49,750 nucleotides of DNA from contig CAJNDS010002231.1 in assembly GCA_905221605.1 (NCBI GenBank), forward strand, positions 515,001-564,750, read 5' to 3'. The DNA is from Symbiodinium natans. Lineage: Eukaryota; Sar; Dinophyceae; Suessiales; Symbiodiniaceae. Both the position numbers and the translations under genes were made by a program. Below the pieces are notes generated by a model, which was not told where the DNA came from, did no database searches, and saw nothing but the letters and a program-made list of their open reading frames with translations. Each line of letters begins with the position of its first letter. Positions within the stretch are counted from its first letter, which is position 1. This document shows positions 34,118-46,162 of this stretch, piece by piece.

Positions 34118-34786
34118 CGTATGCTAAGGGGTCATCGGGAAGAATTGCCCATCCTATCCTCGCTGGTTCCTTCCAACTCGTGAGCACCCTTAACCCCTGA
34201 ACCGTAGCAGTGAAGTCCGTCAGCCTAAACCCTAAACTCTAAACCCTAAACCCTGAACCCTAAACCCTGAACCCAAACCCACAACCCGAAACAAAAGTCC
34301 TTCACCTGCATCTTTGCATAGGCATGGACAAGCCTTGGCTCAGCGGAAAGTCCGGTCTGGTGCTGCACTTGCCAGGGATGTAGCGATTACTCAAAGATCC
34401 CACTATCACTACCCCCAGAAGTCCAAAAACAATCCCATCCCAAAGCCCTGAACCCTACCCCTGAAGGCTACAAAATGTAGTTCCCTGTTTGGAGTAGTTT
34501 TAGGGGGAACCCTAAACCCTAAACCCTAAATCCTAAAAAATGCGAAACACGGGCAAGCCTTACACATGCTGAAGAGGCCCTTGAGCTCACCTCAGAGGTT
34601 TCTGCACCCCTTAAATGCCCCTTGCATACCCTTTTGAGATCCCTAAGCCCTAAACCCTAAACCCTAAACCCTAAACCCTTTCAAGGTGTAAGGGACCCTA
34701 TTAAGGGCGCACGAAACTACCCTTAAGAGTTCATTGGGGGGGGGGGGGTAGGTGCCTAGGGAACCTTGGGGATGCTTAGGGAGCCT

Positions 34787-34905
34787 TAGGGTTTAGGGTT
34801 GAGGGTTGAGGGTTAGGGTTTAGGGTTTAGGGTTTAGGGGTTTAGGGTTTAGGGTTTAGGGTTTAGGGTTTAGGGTTTAGGGTTTCGGGTTCAGGGTTTA
34901 GGGTA
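34787..34905 (+). repeat. Interstitial telomere array (TTTAGGG)n
   Basis: About sixteen units with TTGAGGG variants at the left end. Confidence 0.9.
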
Positions 34906-36860
34906 GGGAACCTTGGGCGACATATCCCCCCCTTCCCTTGAACCCCCCCGCCCTTCAGAACCCTATAACTGAAGCACTTGGGGGAAGGGGGGACGCCCGA
35001 CAGCCGCCAAAAACCGAGCCCTCAACCCTAAGCTGGAAAGCAGAAGCCCTAAACCCTAAACCCTAGAAAAAAAACCCTAAACCCTAAACCCTAAACCCAT
35101 AAACCCTAAACACCTTCTCGCAGGACCCAAGATGCTGCCAAAGCGATGGCTCGTAGTCTTTCCTCCTCCACTTCGGCGCCTTGGCCGGTGTGGGTTATGC
35201 CTTTGGGGGCTGTGTATCTCCCTGGCAACCCTGAACACCCTAAACCCCCAAAAACCCTTGTCCACACTAAGCCTAACCCTACACCCTGAACCCTAAACCC
35301 CAACCCCAAACCCTAAGTCCTAAGCCCGCTTGACCTGGTTCGCTTGGGAGCCCGACAGGAAATCCAGAAGTGACCCGGGGAGTGTGCAGCATTCGCGCTT
35401 GAACAGACCTATTGTTCATTGGTGTTAGTTTGGTTAGAACCTGATGACAATGCCATGGCCACTTGCTTGAAAATGCATTACATATGTCTTAGATCTAGTT
35501 TCAAGCAAGGGTTTCAACAGTAGACTGCCTGGGGTAACTCGCTGCCTTTGGGTACCTTGTCTTCTACTTGGATGACTTCGCCCTGCAAACCGGATTTGTC
35601 TGCGCTCCGTATGACCTGGCCCTAAATCCTAAACCCCAAACCCCAAACCCCAAACCCTAACCCTAAACGCTAAACCCTAAACCCTGGGAAAGGAACACCA
35701 ATGAAGAGTTTAGGTGTTTCAACCTGTCCCTTCCTTTCGCCTTAGGGTTAGGGTTTAGGGCCCTTTAACCCCTGAACCCGAAACACCTTGTAGGGTTAAA
35801 GGGTTTTAGGGTTTAGGGCTTAAGCCGTTTTGAGGTTTACGTAAACAGAGCACGTGCAAGTGTAGTTTAGGGTTTAGGGTTTGGGGTTTGGGGTTTAGGG
35901 TTTAGGGCTTAGGAAACTGCAACGTCTCATGCATCTGACTGCAGATCGGGTGGCCTGTTGTGCCACTCTCTCCTTAGCTGGCCAAGGTCATCTTCCCTTA
36001 GCCTTTGACCCTGAACCTTCCCCAACTCTCTAGGGATCTTGCCCCCCCTAAACCCTAAACCCTAAACTCTAACACAATCTCTGAACCCTAAACCCTAAAC
36101 CCTAAATCCCTTACGGAGTCTAGGGGACCAGTAGCTTTGCAGCTGTGCGAGAGGGGGAGGGGGGGGCTGCTCCCAGGCACGCTTCCAGGACTCAAGGATA
36201 ATAAGGCGGAGTATACTTTAACCGTATTCAGGATTCTATCCTAACTCCTAAACCCTAAACCCTCAACCCTCAACCCTAAGCCCTTAATTAAGGGGTATCG
36301 GGCTCTCTGGGAAGTGTTTTCAAGGTCAGTCATGGCTTCGGCGCCCTCAGGGCTTCGATCCTTTTGGAGGTTTAGGGTTTCATTAGGGGTTGGGGTTTGG
36401 GATTTAGGATTGATATAAGGTTCAGGGTTTATAATTATAAGGTTTAGGGTTTATATAAGGTGTAGGGGTTAGGGTTTGCGATTTAGGCTTTTCTTTGTTT
36501 TGTGTGTGTGTGTGGCGCTTCAGGAACTCTGACTTTCGCATCTTCCTGACGTCCCGCGAAGGTGCCGACAGCCGTGCTGTGCGGCGGTTTCCACACATTG
36601 GGGCTACGCTTTTGGGGTTCCTATACAGGGAAGTAGTGTTTCTGAGTGCACGAGGGCCCAAAGAGCCCAAAACGCTTAATTCAGGAATATACCATAAACA
36701 CATTCAGGATCCGAATATACGTAAGGTAGTATATTATTGGGGCTCTCTGGGGTACCCTTGGTTTAGTGTCTTGGGGACGGACTTTGTAAGGCTTGCACGT
36801 TGCGGCTTTCGATTCAGTTCAAAGCGCCGGATCCATCTCTTGGGGCGAGTTCCATTTCTT
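34906..36860. other. Telomere-repeat mosaic, no gene
   Basis: Short blocks of both orientations (35047-35110, 35625-35685, 35740-35760, 35866-35912, 36046-36110, 36245-36280, 36368-36475) are separated by spacers of 100-350 bp. The spacer at about 36490-36850 contains an open frame of 133 codons, but with no protein signature. Confidence 0.55.
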
Positions 36861-36862
36861 GG

Positions 36863-36952
36863 GTTTGGGGTTCAGGGTTTAGGGTTTAGGGTTTAGGGTT
36901 TAGGGTTTAGGGTTTAGGGTTTAGGGTTTAGGGTTTAGGGTTTAGGGTTTAG
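36863..36952 (+). repeat. Interstitial telomere array (TTTAGGG)n
   Basis: About twelve perfect units. Confidence 0.95.
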
Positions 36953-36998
36953 CCATGTGATCTATAAGAGTTGTTGTTGCCATATAACCCCCTTACAA

Positions 36999-37110
36999 GA
37001 TTCTTGAGTAACCTACAACAAAAAAGTAGGTTTTGGGGTTCTTAAATGAGAACTCATAGGATTCTTGGGTAACCTACCAAAAGAAGAGTAGGTCGTGGGG
37101 TTCTTAAGAC
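36999..37110. repeat. Tandem pair of dispersed repeat, family 4
   Basis: Two adjacent copies of GATTCTTGAGTAACCTAC, then an A-rich part, AGTAGGT and GGGGTTCTTAA. An inverted relative lies at about 41945-41990 (CCTACTTTTTGTAGGTTACC). Each copy can fold on its internal GTAGGT/ACCTAC arms. Confidence 0.65.
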
Positions 37111-37313
37111 CTACGAGACCTAAACCCTAAACCCTAAATCCTAAACCCTACGCCCTAAACCCTAAACCCTAAACTCCTAAACTCCGAAACCCTAAACCCT
37201 AAACCCTAGGCTGGGCCCAGGAGCGGTCACTGCGCGCCGCAGCGACTTTGTGACCAGGTTAACATCGGCCTCACACACTTCAACTTGTAGGGTTTGGGGC
37301 CTTAGGGTTTGGG

Positions 37314-37470
37314 GTTGGGGTTTAGGGTTTAGGGTTTAGGGTTTAGGGTTTAGGGTTTAGGGTTTAGGGTTTAGGGTTTAGGGTTTAGGGTTTAGGGTTT
37401 AGGGTTTAGGGTTTAGGGTTTAGGGTTTAGGTTTAGGGTTTGGGGTTTAGGGTTCAGGGTTTCGGGTTTG
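37314..37470 (+). repeat. Interstitial telomere array (TTTAGGG)n
   Basis: About twenty units, perfect in the centre and degenerate (TTTGGGG, TTCAGGG) at the right edge. Confidence 0.95.
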
Positions 37471-37826
37471 GGGTTTAAGGTTCTAGGGGTTTAATTGTAG
37501 GTCTAGGGGTTAACATCTGCAGGAGCCTGAAATGGGTACTTCCGAAGTTGAGGGGTACCTTCTTGTGGGTCCCTTAAAAAAATTTAGGGGTTTAGGGTTT
37601 AGGGTTTAGGGTTTAGGGTTTAGGGTTTTGGAATCCTGCTATTTGAAGGGGGGGGGTGTATCTTACGGGTGCCCGTATTTTCGTCCCAAAATCTCTACGA
37701 ATGTGATCACCCGAAGATCCCCCTGTTATCGCAGGCCCTATACATAAGCAGGTTGCCTAGACCAGGTCCAAACCCTAATCTCAACCGTCAACCCCAAAAT
37801 CTATACATATACCCTAACACGAAACC

Positions 37827-37828
<2 letters not shown>

Positions 37829-37862
<34 letters not shown>
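37829..37862. repeat. (AT)n microsatellite
   Basis: About 34 bp of pure AT dinucleotides in a spacer. Confidence 0.9.
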
Positions 37863-37864
<2 letters not shown>

Positions 37865-38191
37865 CAAGGCTCCTTGATTTAAAGAGGCTGAGAGCCTGGG
37901 GACTTTGGAAGGCTTTTGGGGTGGTTGGCTGGGTCTTGGTTCGGCCTACTCCAACACCCCGGAATGCTGGGCAGCAATACTGAAACCCTCCAGGGTGTAG
38001 CGTTTAGGGTTTCCGAAAGTCGCAGGGGATCCCCCTACCTGCTTAGGTGCAACCTTTAATTCCCCCCCCCCCCGTCTCGCGCGGGATTAAGGGGTTTTGG
38101 ACCCTCAACCTAAACCTTGAGGGGAGCCGATGAGCATCGTAAAGCCTGAAGGATTTGAAGCCTGAATCCTGACCACAACCTACTGGTTCTC

Positions 38192-38310
38192 AGTAGGGAA
38201 TGATGGAATTTGGTACCTTAGCGAATCCCTTAACAGGGTGTGTGTATATATATACGTACACTCATGCATCTAGGGGGATACAAGGTACCAGAGTCCCTCA
38301 CGCCGTACCG
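38192..38310. mobile_element. Foldback element, family 3
   Basis: The order AGTAGGGAATGA, TGG/TGAGGTACC, AATCCCTT, GTGTATATA resembles the element at 3114-3239 that received the retrotransposon. The right part holds GGTACCAGAGTCCCTCAC. Confidence 0.5.
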
Positions 38311-39126
38311 TAGTTGTCCAGTATCCTTGGGGAACTCAAGGTTGCCCTTTTGGGATAGTGAAGGGGAGGGTTTAGGGTTTAGGGTTTAGGGTTTAGGTTT
38401 TAGGGTTTAGGGTTTGGGGTTTAGGGCCTCCTCTACTACTAAGGTACTAAGAAGCGTGGTAAGACAAAGCATCAGCAGAGCCGCCAGGCACCAGAAGCAG
38501 TCGGCGAGATCAGAGAGGCTCATCATGGGAGCTACCGCCGAAACCTTCCGAGTGGAGCTTGGGTTTCGGGTTTAGGGTTTGGGGTTCGGGGTTTGGGGTT
38601 TAGGGTTTAAGATTTAGTGTTTGGGGCTCAGTCACCATCTTATGATGAGGGTACCCTTTTGTTGGTTAGGTTCCAAGGGAACCCAGAACCAAAAACAGGG
38701 GAAAAGGGTACCACTGGGCTACCAAGCAATGCAGGATAAAGACGTGCCCAGTCCAGTGGCTGAAAGATGTGGGCTACGAAGGGCCCTGGCGCCAGGAACA
38801 ACGGCTTCCTCAGTACACAATAACCTTCATCCCCAAACCCTAAACCCTAAACCCTAAACCCGCCTCAACCCTTTAGCTACATGTGGGGTTGCGATGCCTC
38901 TGCGATCCTCCCACTGGAGCTCAGAAGCTTGGCCACGAACTATTCTTCGGGGCTTCTGGGAAGTTGAGGTTCAGGGTTTAGGGTTTAGGGTTTAGCGTTC
39001 AGGGTTCAGGGTTTAGGGTTTAGGATTCAGGGGGAGGGTTTGGGGCTTTGGGCTTTGGTTTCTTTTCGCTGAAGCCAAGGTATGAGCTTGTCGGAAGTTT
39101 TAGGCTATAAGCCCTAAGCCTTAAAC

Positions 39127-39233
39127 CCAGGGACTCCACTACCCCTTAATTAAGGAGTATTCTGTAAACCATATAAGGATCTCTTTGAACATTTAGGGGG
39201 TGTTCCTTAATCAAGGGGTATTGGAGTCCCTGG
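39127..39233. mobile_element. Foldback/MITE-like element, family 2 (copy 1)
   Basis: 107 bp. CCAGGGACTCCA at the left pairs with TGGAGTCCCTGG at the right, and the inner arms TACCCCTTAATTAAGGA and TCCTTAATCAAGGGGTA also pair. Noncoding. A sister copy is at 45653-45758. Confidence 0.85.
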
Positions 39234-39689
39234 AACCCTGAACTATCACTCCATGATGTGGACAGCTCGCTTGAACATCTACGTCAGCGCGGGTTGTTGC
39301 ATTTTGGTTCAGTGAAGCATCCCACTAGGGTTGTACTGGGGCATCACTTTATATGCTTTCTAACCCTTAACCCTAAACCCTAAACCCTAAACCCTAAACC
39401 CTTTCCCTTTCGGGCTTTTGCCTGCTCCCGCAAGGTCAGGAGGAGCTCTGCACTCTGGGAGTTTGAGCGCTCGCCTTTCCACAAGACCATGCCGGCAGGG
39501 TTTAGGGTTTAGGGTTTAGGGTTTAGGGTTTAGGGTATTTTGGGTTTAGAGTTCAAGGGGTGCGAAAGGGTGTATGGTCCGATACCTTCCCATATGCTCA
39601 ATAGAACACTAGTAAGCACAATACCTTTAGCATTCCCTTCTCGGTCTTTGTCTAGACTTAAGAGTAACCTGAAAAAAGGGGAGCCCTTT

Positions 39690-39770
39690 TTGGTTTAAAT
39701 GGGATTGTAAGGGAACCTATACCCGAAAAAAAGGGAACAAGGGCCTACTCTGGGTCCTAGTTATTCAAAA
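39690..39770. repeat. Dispersed repeat, family 5 (copy 2)
   Basis: AAGGGAACAAGGGCCTACTC followed by TGGGTCCTAG, parallel to 29901-29980. Confidence 0.6.
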
Positions 39771-40067
39771 GCAAAAGCAAGGCGGAAGGAACATCTAAGG
39801 TACAGAGCTCCTTTTAAGCAAACCTTGCAGGCTATGAAGGGGGATATGAGCTGCGCAACTGGCTCATCAACACGTGTAGGCATGCCCGAAACCCTAAACC
39901 CTAAACCCTAAACCCTAAATCCTAAACCCTAAACCCTAAACCCTAAGCCCCTAACCCTAAACCCTAAACGGCGCAGCTTTGGGACGTGGATTCGCCTCGC
40001 GCGGCGGCGACAGTGTCCGGCATCCCAGTGAGCAGCCGGACCAGGGAGGGGAGGTCCTTCTACAGCG

Positions 40068-40165
40068 GGTTTAGGGTTTAGGGTTTAGGGTTTAGGGTTT
40101 AGGGTTTAGGGTTTAGGGTTTGGGGTTTGGGGTTTGGGGTTTGGGGTTTAGAGTTTAGGGTGTTG
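40068..40165 (+). repeat. Interstitial telomere array with a TTTGGGG run
   Basis: About seven TTTAGGG units pass into four consecutive TTTGGGG units. Confidence 0.92.
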
Positions 40166-41294
40166 AGTTTCAAGATGTTAAGCTCCAATGCAATTGTGCT
40201 GCGGCTTTGCTATTTGAAGAAGACGGGGGGGAGCTATAACAAATGCCCCACAGGAACTGTAGCTTGGAGAACCCAAACCCCTAAGCCCTGAACCATAAAT
40301 CCTGAACCCTAAACCCTGAACCCCAACCCTAGGTTAAGGACAGCTTCAGAAAGGGCGGGGTAGCTTCTGGAAGGCTTCCATAAGGTGCATGTAAGGACAC
40401 GAAGCAATCTGTGAGTGTTCTAGAAGGGGCACCTTGCAAAAACCGCTCACTTTCTTGAGGAAAGCCCCTGGAACCTAAAATGGCCCCTAAAGCCCCCCAC
40501 AGCCACAACCCATGAACCTTACTAGGTCTTTGGTGGGGAGCCCCCTAAACCCTAAAGTCCACGAAAGGGCACCTGCTTCCCCGGTTCCATGCCACGAATT
40601 AGCAGCTGGCTCCGCAGACCCTAAACCTAAACCCTAAACCCTAACCCTAAACTCTAAACCCTAAACCTTGGGATGTTCCCGGATCTGATGTAAATCCTAC
40701 TATTTTCTGAAGCACCACCCAAAAACAATAAGAATAAAAAGGATTCTTCCTTTTCAAGGCAGTATAGGGATTTGTTTGTTTTTTGGGGAGAGTTCTCAAG
40801 CAAATAATAGAACTAGGGGATACTCAGTGAAGGGGTGTTGGGCTCTCAGGATATAAACATGCAGGGCATGCCGGGAAACTGCAGTGTATCTTTTTTTTCA
40901 CGCCTGTCCTCCATGCTGACGCTGTCGGCAAGATCCGGACGAAGACGGCCAAGGAACTGAGCCCAAACCTGCAGGGTTTCGGGTTTGGAGTTTAGGTTCT
41001 CTTGTAGTCGCCCGAAGCCTAAACCCAGGGTTTAGGTTTAGGGTTTAGGGTTTGGGGTTTAGGGTTACGGGCACACATTCCAGGCGTTTGTTGCACAAGG
41101 AGTTGAGCTCACATTGCTGGGGAAATCTTGGGATGACTTGAGGCCCTGAACGTAATTAAATTCCACGTTCACAGCAAAGCAGATTCAGAATGCATGGGAA
41201 CTCTGCTTCGGGCTCCCTGCACCCATAGCTACGTACGCCCGCTTTCGGGCTTAAGAGCGCCGGCCTAAGCGACAAGGAGCTGCGGAATGTACTT
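40166..41294. other. Telomere-repeat mosaic, no gene
   Basis: Short blocks at about 40276-40330, 40618-40670 and 41027-41065, with spacers between. GGTGTTGGGCTCTCAGG at about 40843-40860 is an end fragment of foldback family 2. No coding region was recognised. Confidence 0.5.
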
Positions 41295-41426
41295 CACTTG
41301 CAGGTTCATGGTACTTAGCAACAAATTATAACTGCACTTATAACCATGTTGGGGCACTTCAGGGGCTTATAAGTGGGTTACGAGTACAGTTATAATTGGT
41401 TAATAAGTACGATTAACCTCCAAGCA
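41295..41426. mobile_element. Foldback/MITE-like element, family 1 (copy 2)
   Basis: Aligns along its length with 705-838: CACTTGCAGGTTCATGGTAC at the left, GGGCTTATAAGTGGGTTA in the middle, AACCTCCAAGCAG at the right. The arms are inverted copies. Confidence 0.75.
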
Positions 41427-42989
41427 GACAGCTTCATTCAGCTAGACTCATGAACTATTATTTGCTTAAGAACCAATATAGTACTCCCTTTGTTACCCTG
41501 ATAAGAAAGAATGTTTTCATGTGTGGGGTGCTTAAGCAAATAGTAGTCAAGTGCCGCGTGAGAGATCATCACGGATAGACTTCATTCAGGGGCAGCTCGA
41601 CGGGTCTGACGTGTCCGTTGCACCAGGTAGTGCCGGACGGCTTAGGGCCCTGAACGGAAGTCCTCAAGCAAAGATCCTCAACGAGGTGATTGTGAGAGCC
41701 GTCCATGCTCCCACCCTAAACTCGAAAACCAAGACTTTAAACGAACACTTCAGGCCTCTGGGACAGACTCCCAGGAACCGGCCAAGAGAATGCTGATGAC
41801 ATCCTAGGGGTGTGCGGTTTAGGGTTTAGGGTTTAGGGTTTACTTCTGAAGGGGGTTGAGTCAGGTTTCGTTGGGGCTCGGCATGCTGAGGGGGGTTGAT
41901 GGGTGGTTTCCAGGAGGCCCATTACCCCTTGAGTAAGGAGGTCGTTACGAACCCTAAGCCTACTTTTTGTAGGTTACCTAAGAATCCTAGAAACCCTAAA
42001 CCCTACTGTAAACCCGAAACCCTGAACCCTACAAAAAAGAAGGCTTGGGGGTTCTGCAGGTCGACCTTAAGCAAAAAAAAATGGATCCTCTAGCTGATGT
42101 CGCTTCACGCTGCGACTGCTGACAAGCCAGGCGAGGAACTTGCCACAGCAGTTTGTTTAGGGTTTAGGGTTTAGGGTATAGGGTATAGGGTTTAGGGTTT
42201 ACAGGGTCTTGGGTCCAGAGCATGCTTGCACACATATGCCCGATGCAACCTGCCACCGGTCCTTGTCGCTTAGCCTCGTCACCGCGGCTTGCACCTGTTC
42301 AGAGTTTAGGGTTTACATAGGGTTAGGGTTTAGGGTTTAGGATTTAGAGTTTAGGGTAATTAGGGACGGCAAGAGTTCCCACAGAAGCGTCGCGACCTGG
42401 GGCAACTGACTGATGCCGAATTGACGGCCCCCGACGTGTGCCACGACCCTGGTTCAAGTCATCAGATGCTGCAGAAAACCCTAAGCAACCAGCTCAGCGG
42501 TGTTGCGAAAGCAAGCACCTGGCCTTCTCTTGCAGAGACGGGACCAGGTCTTTCTGCCTCACTTGCTTGCAACGCCCCAAGACCCGATCAAAAGCGTGCA
42601 AACGCATCACCTTTAACAGGAAACGAGGGGCAACTGAGGCAGGCGTGTAGCCAAGGATTCAGCCGCCCGAATCCTGAGCTTGGCGTTGAGGGAGGCGTTG
42701 TCGTTGCTGTGCAGGGTTTGGGGTTGAGGCCGAGGCATGTGACGGGAAGGATGTACACTGGCGACCCTACACGCTAAACCCTGAACCCTAAACCGTAAAC
42801 GCTAAACCCTAAACCCTAAACCCTAAACCCTAAACCCTCCGACCCACAAGCCCTAGATGTCTGAACAGGCCTAAACCCCCGAAGAACCATAAGAACCGCT
42901 GAAGACCATCTCTGGGCCCGGAACTCCCATTTGCTTAAGAACCCCCCCCCCCCCCGAGCAATAGTACAAGGATCCCTATGGTACCCTTT
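41427..42989. other. Telomere-repeat mosaic, no gene
   Basis: Blocks at about 41817-41842, 42156-42203, 42305-42355 and 42775-42838. The spacer at 42400-42770 is ordinary-complexity DNA with a 118-codon open frame, which I do not recognise and would not call a gene. A C run lies at about 42941-42955. Confidence 0.5.
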
Positions 42990-42997
42990 TTTGGGGG

Positions 42998-43056
42998 GTT
43001 TAGGGTTTAGGGTTTAGGGTTTAGGGTTTAGGGTTTAGGGTTTAGGGTTTAGGGTT
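42998..43056 (+). repeat. Interstitial telomere array (TTTAGGG)n
   Basis: About eight perfect units. Confidence 0.93.
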
Positions 43057-43206
43057 GTAAGGAAACGGTAGAGGAATGCAGGGAAAGAGCATCGCGGCCA
43101 CATCTTCCGCACAGAGCCCTTCGCGGCGATTGCGGCCGGCGGAGATCCCCTCCGAGACTGCCACCGTACCTCAAAGGTTTAGGGTTTAGGGTTCAGGGTT
43201 TAGGGC

Positions 43207-43280
43207 TAGACCCAAGAGTAACCTAGGAATAACAAGGGTGTTTTTTTGGTTCAGGACTTAGGTTTAAGGATCTATACCAG
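43207..43280. repeat. Dispersed repeat, family 6 (copy 1)
   Basis: CTAGACCCAAGAGTAACCTA, then GGAATAA and TTTTTTTGG. A second copy with the same order lies at about 44246-44320, and AAGAGTAACCTG with TTTTTGG occurs at 39658-39694. Confidence 0.6.
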
Positions 43281-43547
43281 GATGTCCTGTCACCCCTTTA
43301 GAAGGGCCTTTTGTAAAGTTGATTATGGGGACTATGGGGCCTGGTAGCCCATGCTGGTAGGGTGTAGGACGTAATGTTGAAGTTTAGGGTCCCTAACCGC
43401 TAAACCCTAAACCCTAAACCCTAAGCCAGCACTCGCAACAGGATTCCATAGTCTGGGTTCGTCTCAACCCACACGCCCGCTCCGATATCTTCCCACACGA
43501 ACAATCAACTGCAAAAGCCCAAAGGGTCCATACTTCCCCGAACCCAA

Positions 43548-43662
43548 AGGGTTTAGGGTTTAGGGCTAGGGTTTAGGGTTTAGGGTTTAGGGTTTAGGGT
43601 TTGGGGTTTAGGGTTTAGGGTTTAGGGTTTAGGGTTTAGGGTTTAGGGTTTAGGGTTTAGGA
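43548..43662 (+). repeat. Interstitial telomere array (TTTAGGG)n
   Basis: About sixteen units, one TTTGGGG. Confidence 0.94.
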
Positions 43663-45085
43663 TACCCATATAGCATATACCAGGGCTTTAAAGGGGCTCC
43701 CACATAGTAGCTTCAGGGCCCAAGCACATACCGTATGGGTACATGGACCCTTGGGGAAGCTTAGGATTTGGAGTTTGGGGTTTAGGATTGAGGGTGGGCT
43801 CGGACTGCCCACCCTAAACCCTAAACCCTAAACCCTAAACCCAAAACCCTGAAATCGGAATTTCAAATCTTAAGGAGGGCTCCCTACATGCAGTGGGGTT
43901 TGTATTCCTTGTACTGCGGACTCGAGGTCGTGAATCATATCAAGGTGAGACAGCTTAGATTTGTACTAAGTTAGCAAGCACAAAACATCGGTGGTCGAGG
44001 ACGTGAATTTACCGATCAATGGTTGGGGTTTGTATTCCTTGTATCCCCAAGAGGACACCCAACATATACATTCACCAACATTCGAAAGGGACCTTATCTC
44101 CCCTCACCAAAACAGAAATACAAACCCTGCTTCATATGGTACAGGATGGTTCTGACAACCCTCCTTGAACAAATCCGAAACATGATCCTCTTAAACCGAA
44201 GAAGGGGAAATATCCCAAGTGCCTACCGAGTAGTTTATCTAGAATCTAGACCCAAAAGTAACCTAGGGATAAAGAGGCCATTTTTGGTGCACAGGGGCTT
44301 ACAAAGGAACCTGAACCCCCAACAACGGAGATCTCCAATAACCAAGGAAGAAACAAGGTTAAGCTTTCATATTCCTTCTAAATACGGAAACCCAAGCAGC
44401 TCGAAGCTCAACTATTGGCCCAGTAAGTTGAACTGAGGTACATTTTAGGGTTTAGGGTTTAGGGTTTAGGGTTTAGGGCTTGATGAAGCGGTGTCGGGCT
44501 TTCTCGCTCTATACGGGCTGAAGCATGCCGACAAAAAGGCGGGAGGGAGGTGGGGGTACGCGTCTGGGCCAAACAACAAGGGGCCCCTAAACCCTAACCC
44601 TAAACCCTATAAACCCTAAACCAGGGGGGTGGGGCTTGGGGGGTGAGGGGGTGGAGACAGCGTTTCGTGCGCCCCCCTGCCGGATCGGCGCTTTCTGTAG
44701 CGTTTAAGGTTTCTGAGGCTAAGCGAGACTCGCTCCCCTTCTTTTGAGATTCCGGCTTCCCCCGACGCCGAACTGCAGCCCGGGCGCAATTGTCCAACTG
44801 AAGAAGCTCCTGCTCCGGCCGCAATTACCCATAGCATGTCTCAACACGAGAAAAAAGCCAACAGCCCAGCATAGCCCTAAAACTCTGAAGGCCCCCCCCC
44901 CCCCCCCACACACAAAAAAAAACCTAAACATCCCAAAAAACTGAAGGCCTACAAGCAAAAAACAAAGCCCCCTTTGATCTCTGGGACTCACTGGCTTTGC
45001 TTCGTGGCTGCCCACTTGTTCTGCGCCGCAGTGGTCTGCGCCAAGTTAACCCACCCACCCAGTGCAGTTCCTGGGTCCCTTCGAC
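43663..45085. other. Telomere-repeat mosaic, no gene
   Basis: The spacer 43670-43750 resembles 31795-31860 (CCATAyAGyA, TTCAGGGC, GGTACATGGnCCCT). A longer spacer at 43870-44440 has a 137-codon open frame with an ordinary start but no domain, partly covered by family 6. Further blocks lie at about 44447-44480 and 44587-44622. A C run followed by CA and A-runs is at 44893-44925. Confidence 0.5.
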
Positions 45086-45200
45086 GCCCTAAACCCTAAA
45101 CCCTAAACCCTAAACCCTAAACCCTAAACCCTAAACCCTAAACCCTAAACCCTAAACCCTAAACCCTAAACCCTAAGCCTAAACCCTAAACCCTAAAACA
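45086..45200 (-). repeat. Interstitial telomere array (CCCTAAA)n
   Basis: About sixteen C-strand units. Confidence 0.95.
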
Positions 45201-45453
45201 AGGCTTCTGGTTCCTCAACTTCTGCATAGGCTGCATAGGTTTGTAGGGTGTTTCGGGTTCTAGGGCATGATTGCGGCGGCGTGCGGGGCGGTTGAATCAG
45301 GGTCTCATTCTTCGTGGGCTGCGTCTTGCCAAGCCTCTCCAACTTAAGGCATTTCTACTCTAGACCTCCATCGATCCGCAGATTAGGGAAAACACTATGT
45401 ATCTCCTAATCGGGGCACTTCCTGGCTATAGTGCGTTGCAAAAACGCCCGGTG

Positions 45454-45527
45454 CCCTAAACCCTAAACCCTAAACCCTAAACCCTAAACCCTAAACCCTA
45501 AACCCCAAACCCTAAACCCTAAACCCC
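45454..45527 (-). repeat. Interstitial telomere array (CCCTAAA)n
   Basis: About ten units, one CCCCAAA. Confidence 0.93.
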
Positions 45528-45652
45528 CGCCTGGGTCCGGCGGAGCAGGTGCTGCAGTACCGGATGGCTCCCCTCCTCTTCGGTTGGAAGCCCCCGAAAG
45601 TTGACCTTGGGCAGGAGCCGCACAGCCTCACATGGTCTCACTCGGACAGACT

Positions 45653-45758
45653 CAGAGACTCCAAAACCCCTTAATTACGGAATATTCCTTAAATTATAAT
45701 CGGCACCCTAATATGAGTTAAGGTATATTCCTTAATTAAGGGGTTTTGGAGTCTCTGG
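45653..45758. mobile_element. Foldback/MITE-like element, family 2 (copy 2)
   Basis: 106 bp, nearly perfect palindrome: CAGAGACTCCAAAACCCCTT at the left is the exact reverse complement of AAGGGGTTTTGGAGTCTCTG at the right, and pairing continues inward (AATTACGGAATATTCCTTAA with TTAAGGTATATTCCTTAATT, imperfect). A further related, more decayed element with an (AT)n core follows at about 45763-45935. Confidence 0.88.
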
Positions 45759-45847
45759 GGAGAGCCCCAGGACTCCCTCAAATAAGAAAGATATACCTTT
45801 AAAATCATACTAAGGATTCCATATATCAGGAAATTACCTTAAGTCAT

Positions 45848-45878
<31 letters not shown>

Positions 45879-46027
45879 TAAAGGTTCTCATGTAAGCTAA
45901 GGTCTTTTCCTTATTGAGGGGCATTGGGCTCGCTGGGCTGGGGCTTGCAGGGCTTGGTGCAAGATCTCTGTGAGCGGTCCGCAGCAACTGCGAGGACTTG
46001 GGTCCAGGATCGTAGGATTCAGCGGCT

Positions 46028-46162
46028 GTGGGTTTAGGGTTTAGGGTTTAGGGTTTAGGGTTTAGGGTTTAGGGTTTAGGGTTTAGGGTTTAGGGTTTAG
46101 GGTTTAGAGTTTAGGGTTTAGGGTTTAGGGTTTAAAGTTTAGGGTTTAGGGTTTAGGGTTTG
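46028..46162 (+). repeat. Interstitial telomere array (TTTAGGG)n
   Basis: About nineteen units with a few TTTAGAG/TTTAAAG variants. Confidence 0.95.

Noticed and set aside
36495-36896. 133-codon open frame on +
   Set aside because: It ends inside a TTTAGGG array and begins in a TG-rich run; no conserved motif.
42421-42777. 118-codon open frame on +
   Set aside because: Ordinary-complexity spacer, but overlapping frames are open on the same strand and no protein feature is visible; likely chance.
44023-44436. 137-codon open frame on +
   Set aside because: It has no recognisable domain, overlaps dispersed repeat family 6 and lies in the telomere mosaic with no supporting neighbours.
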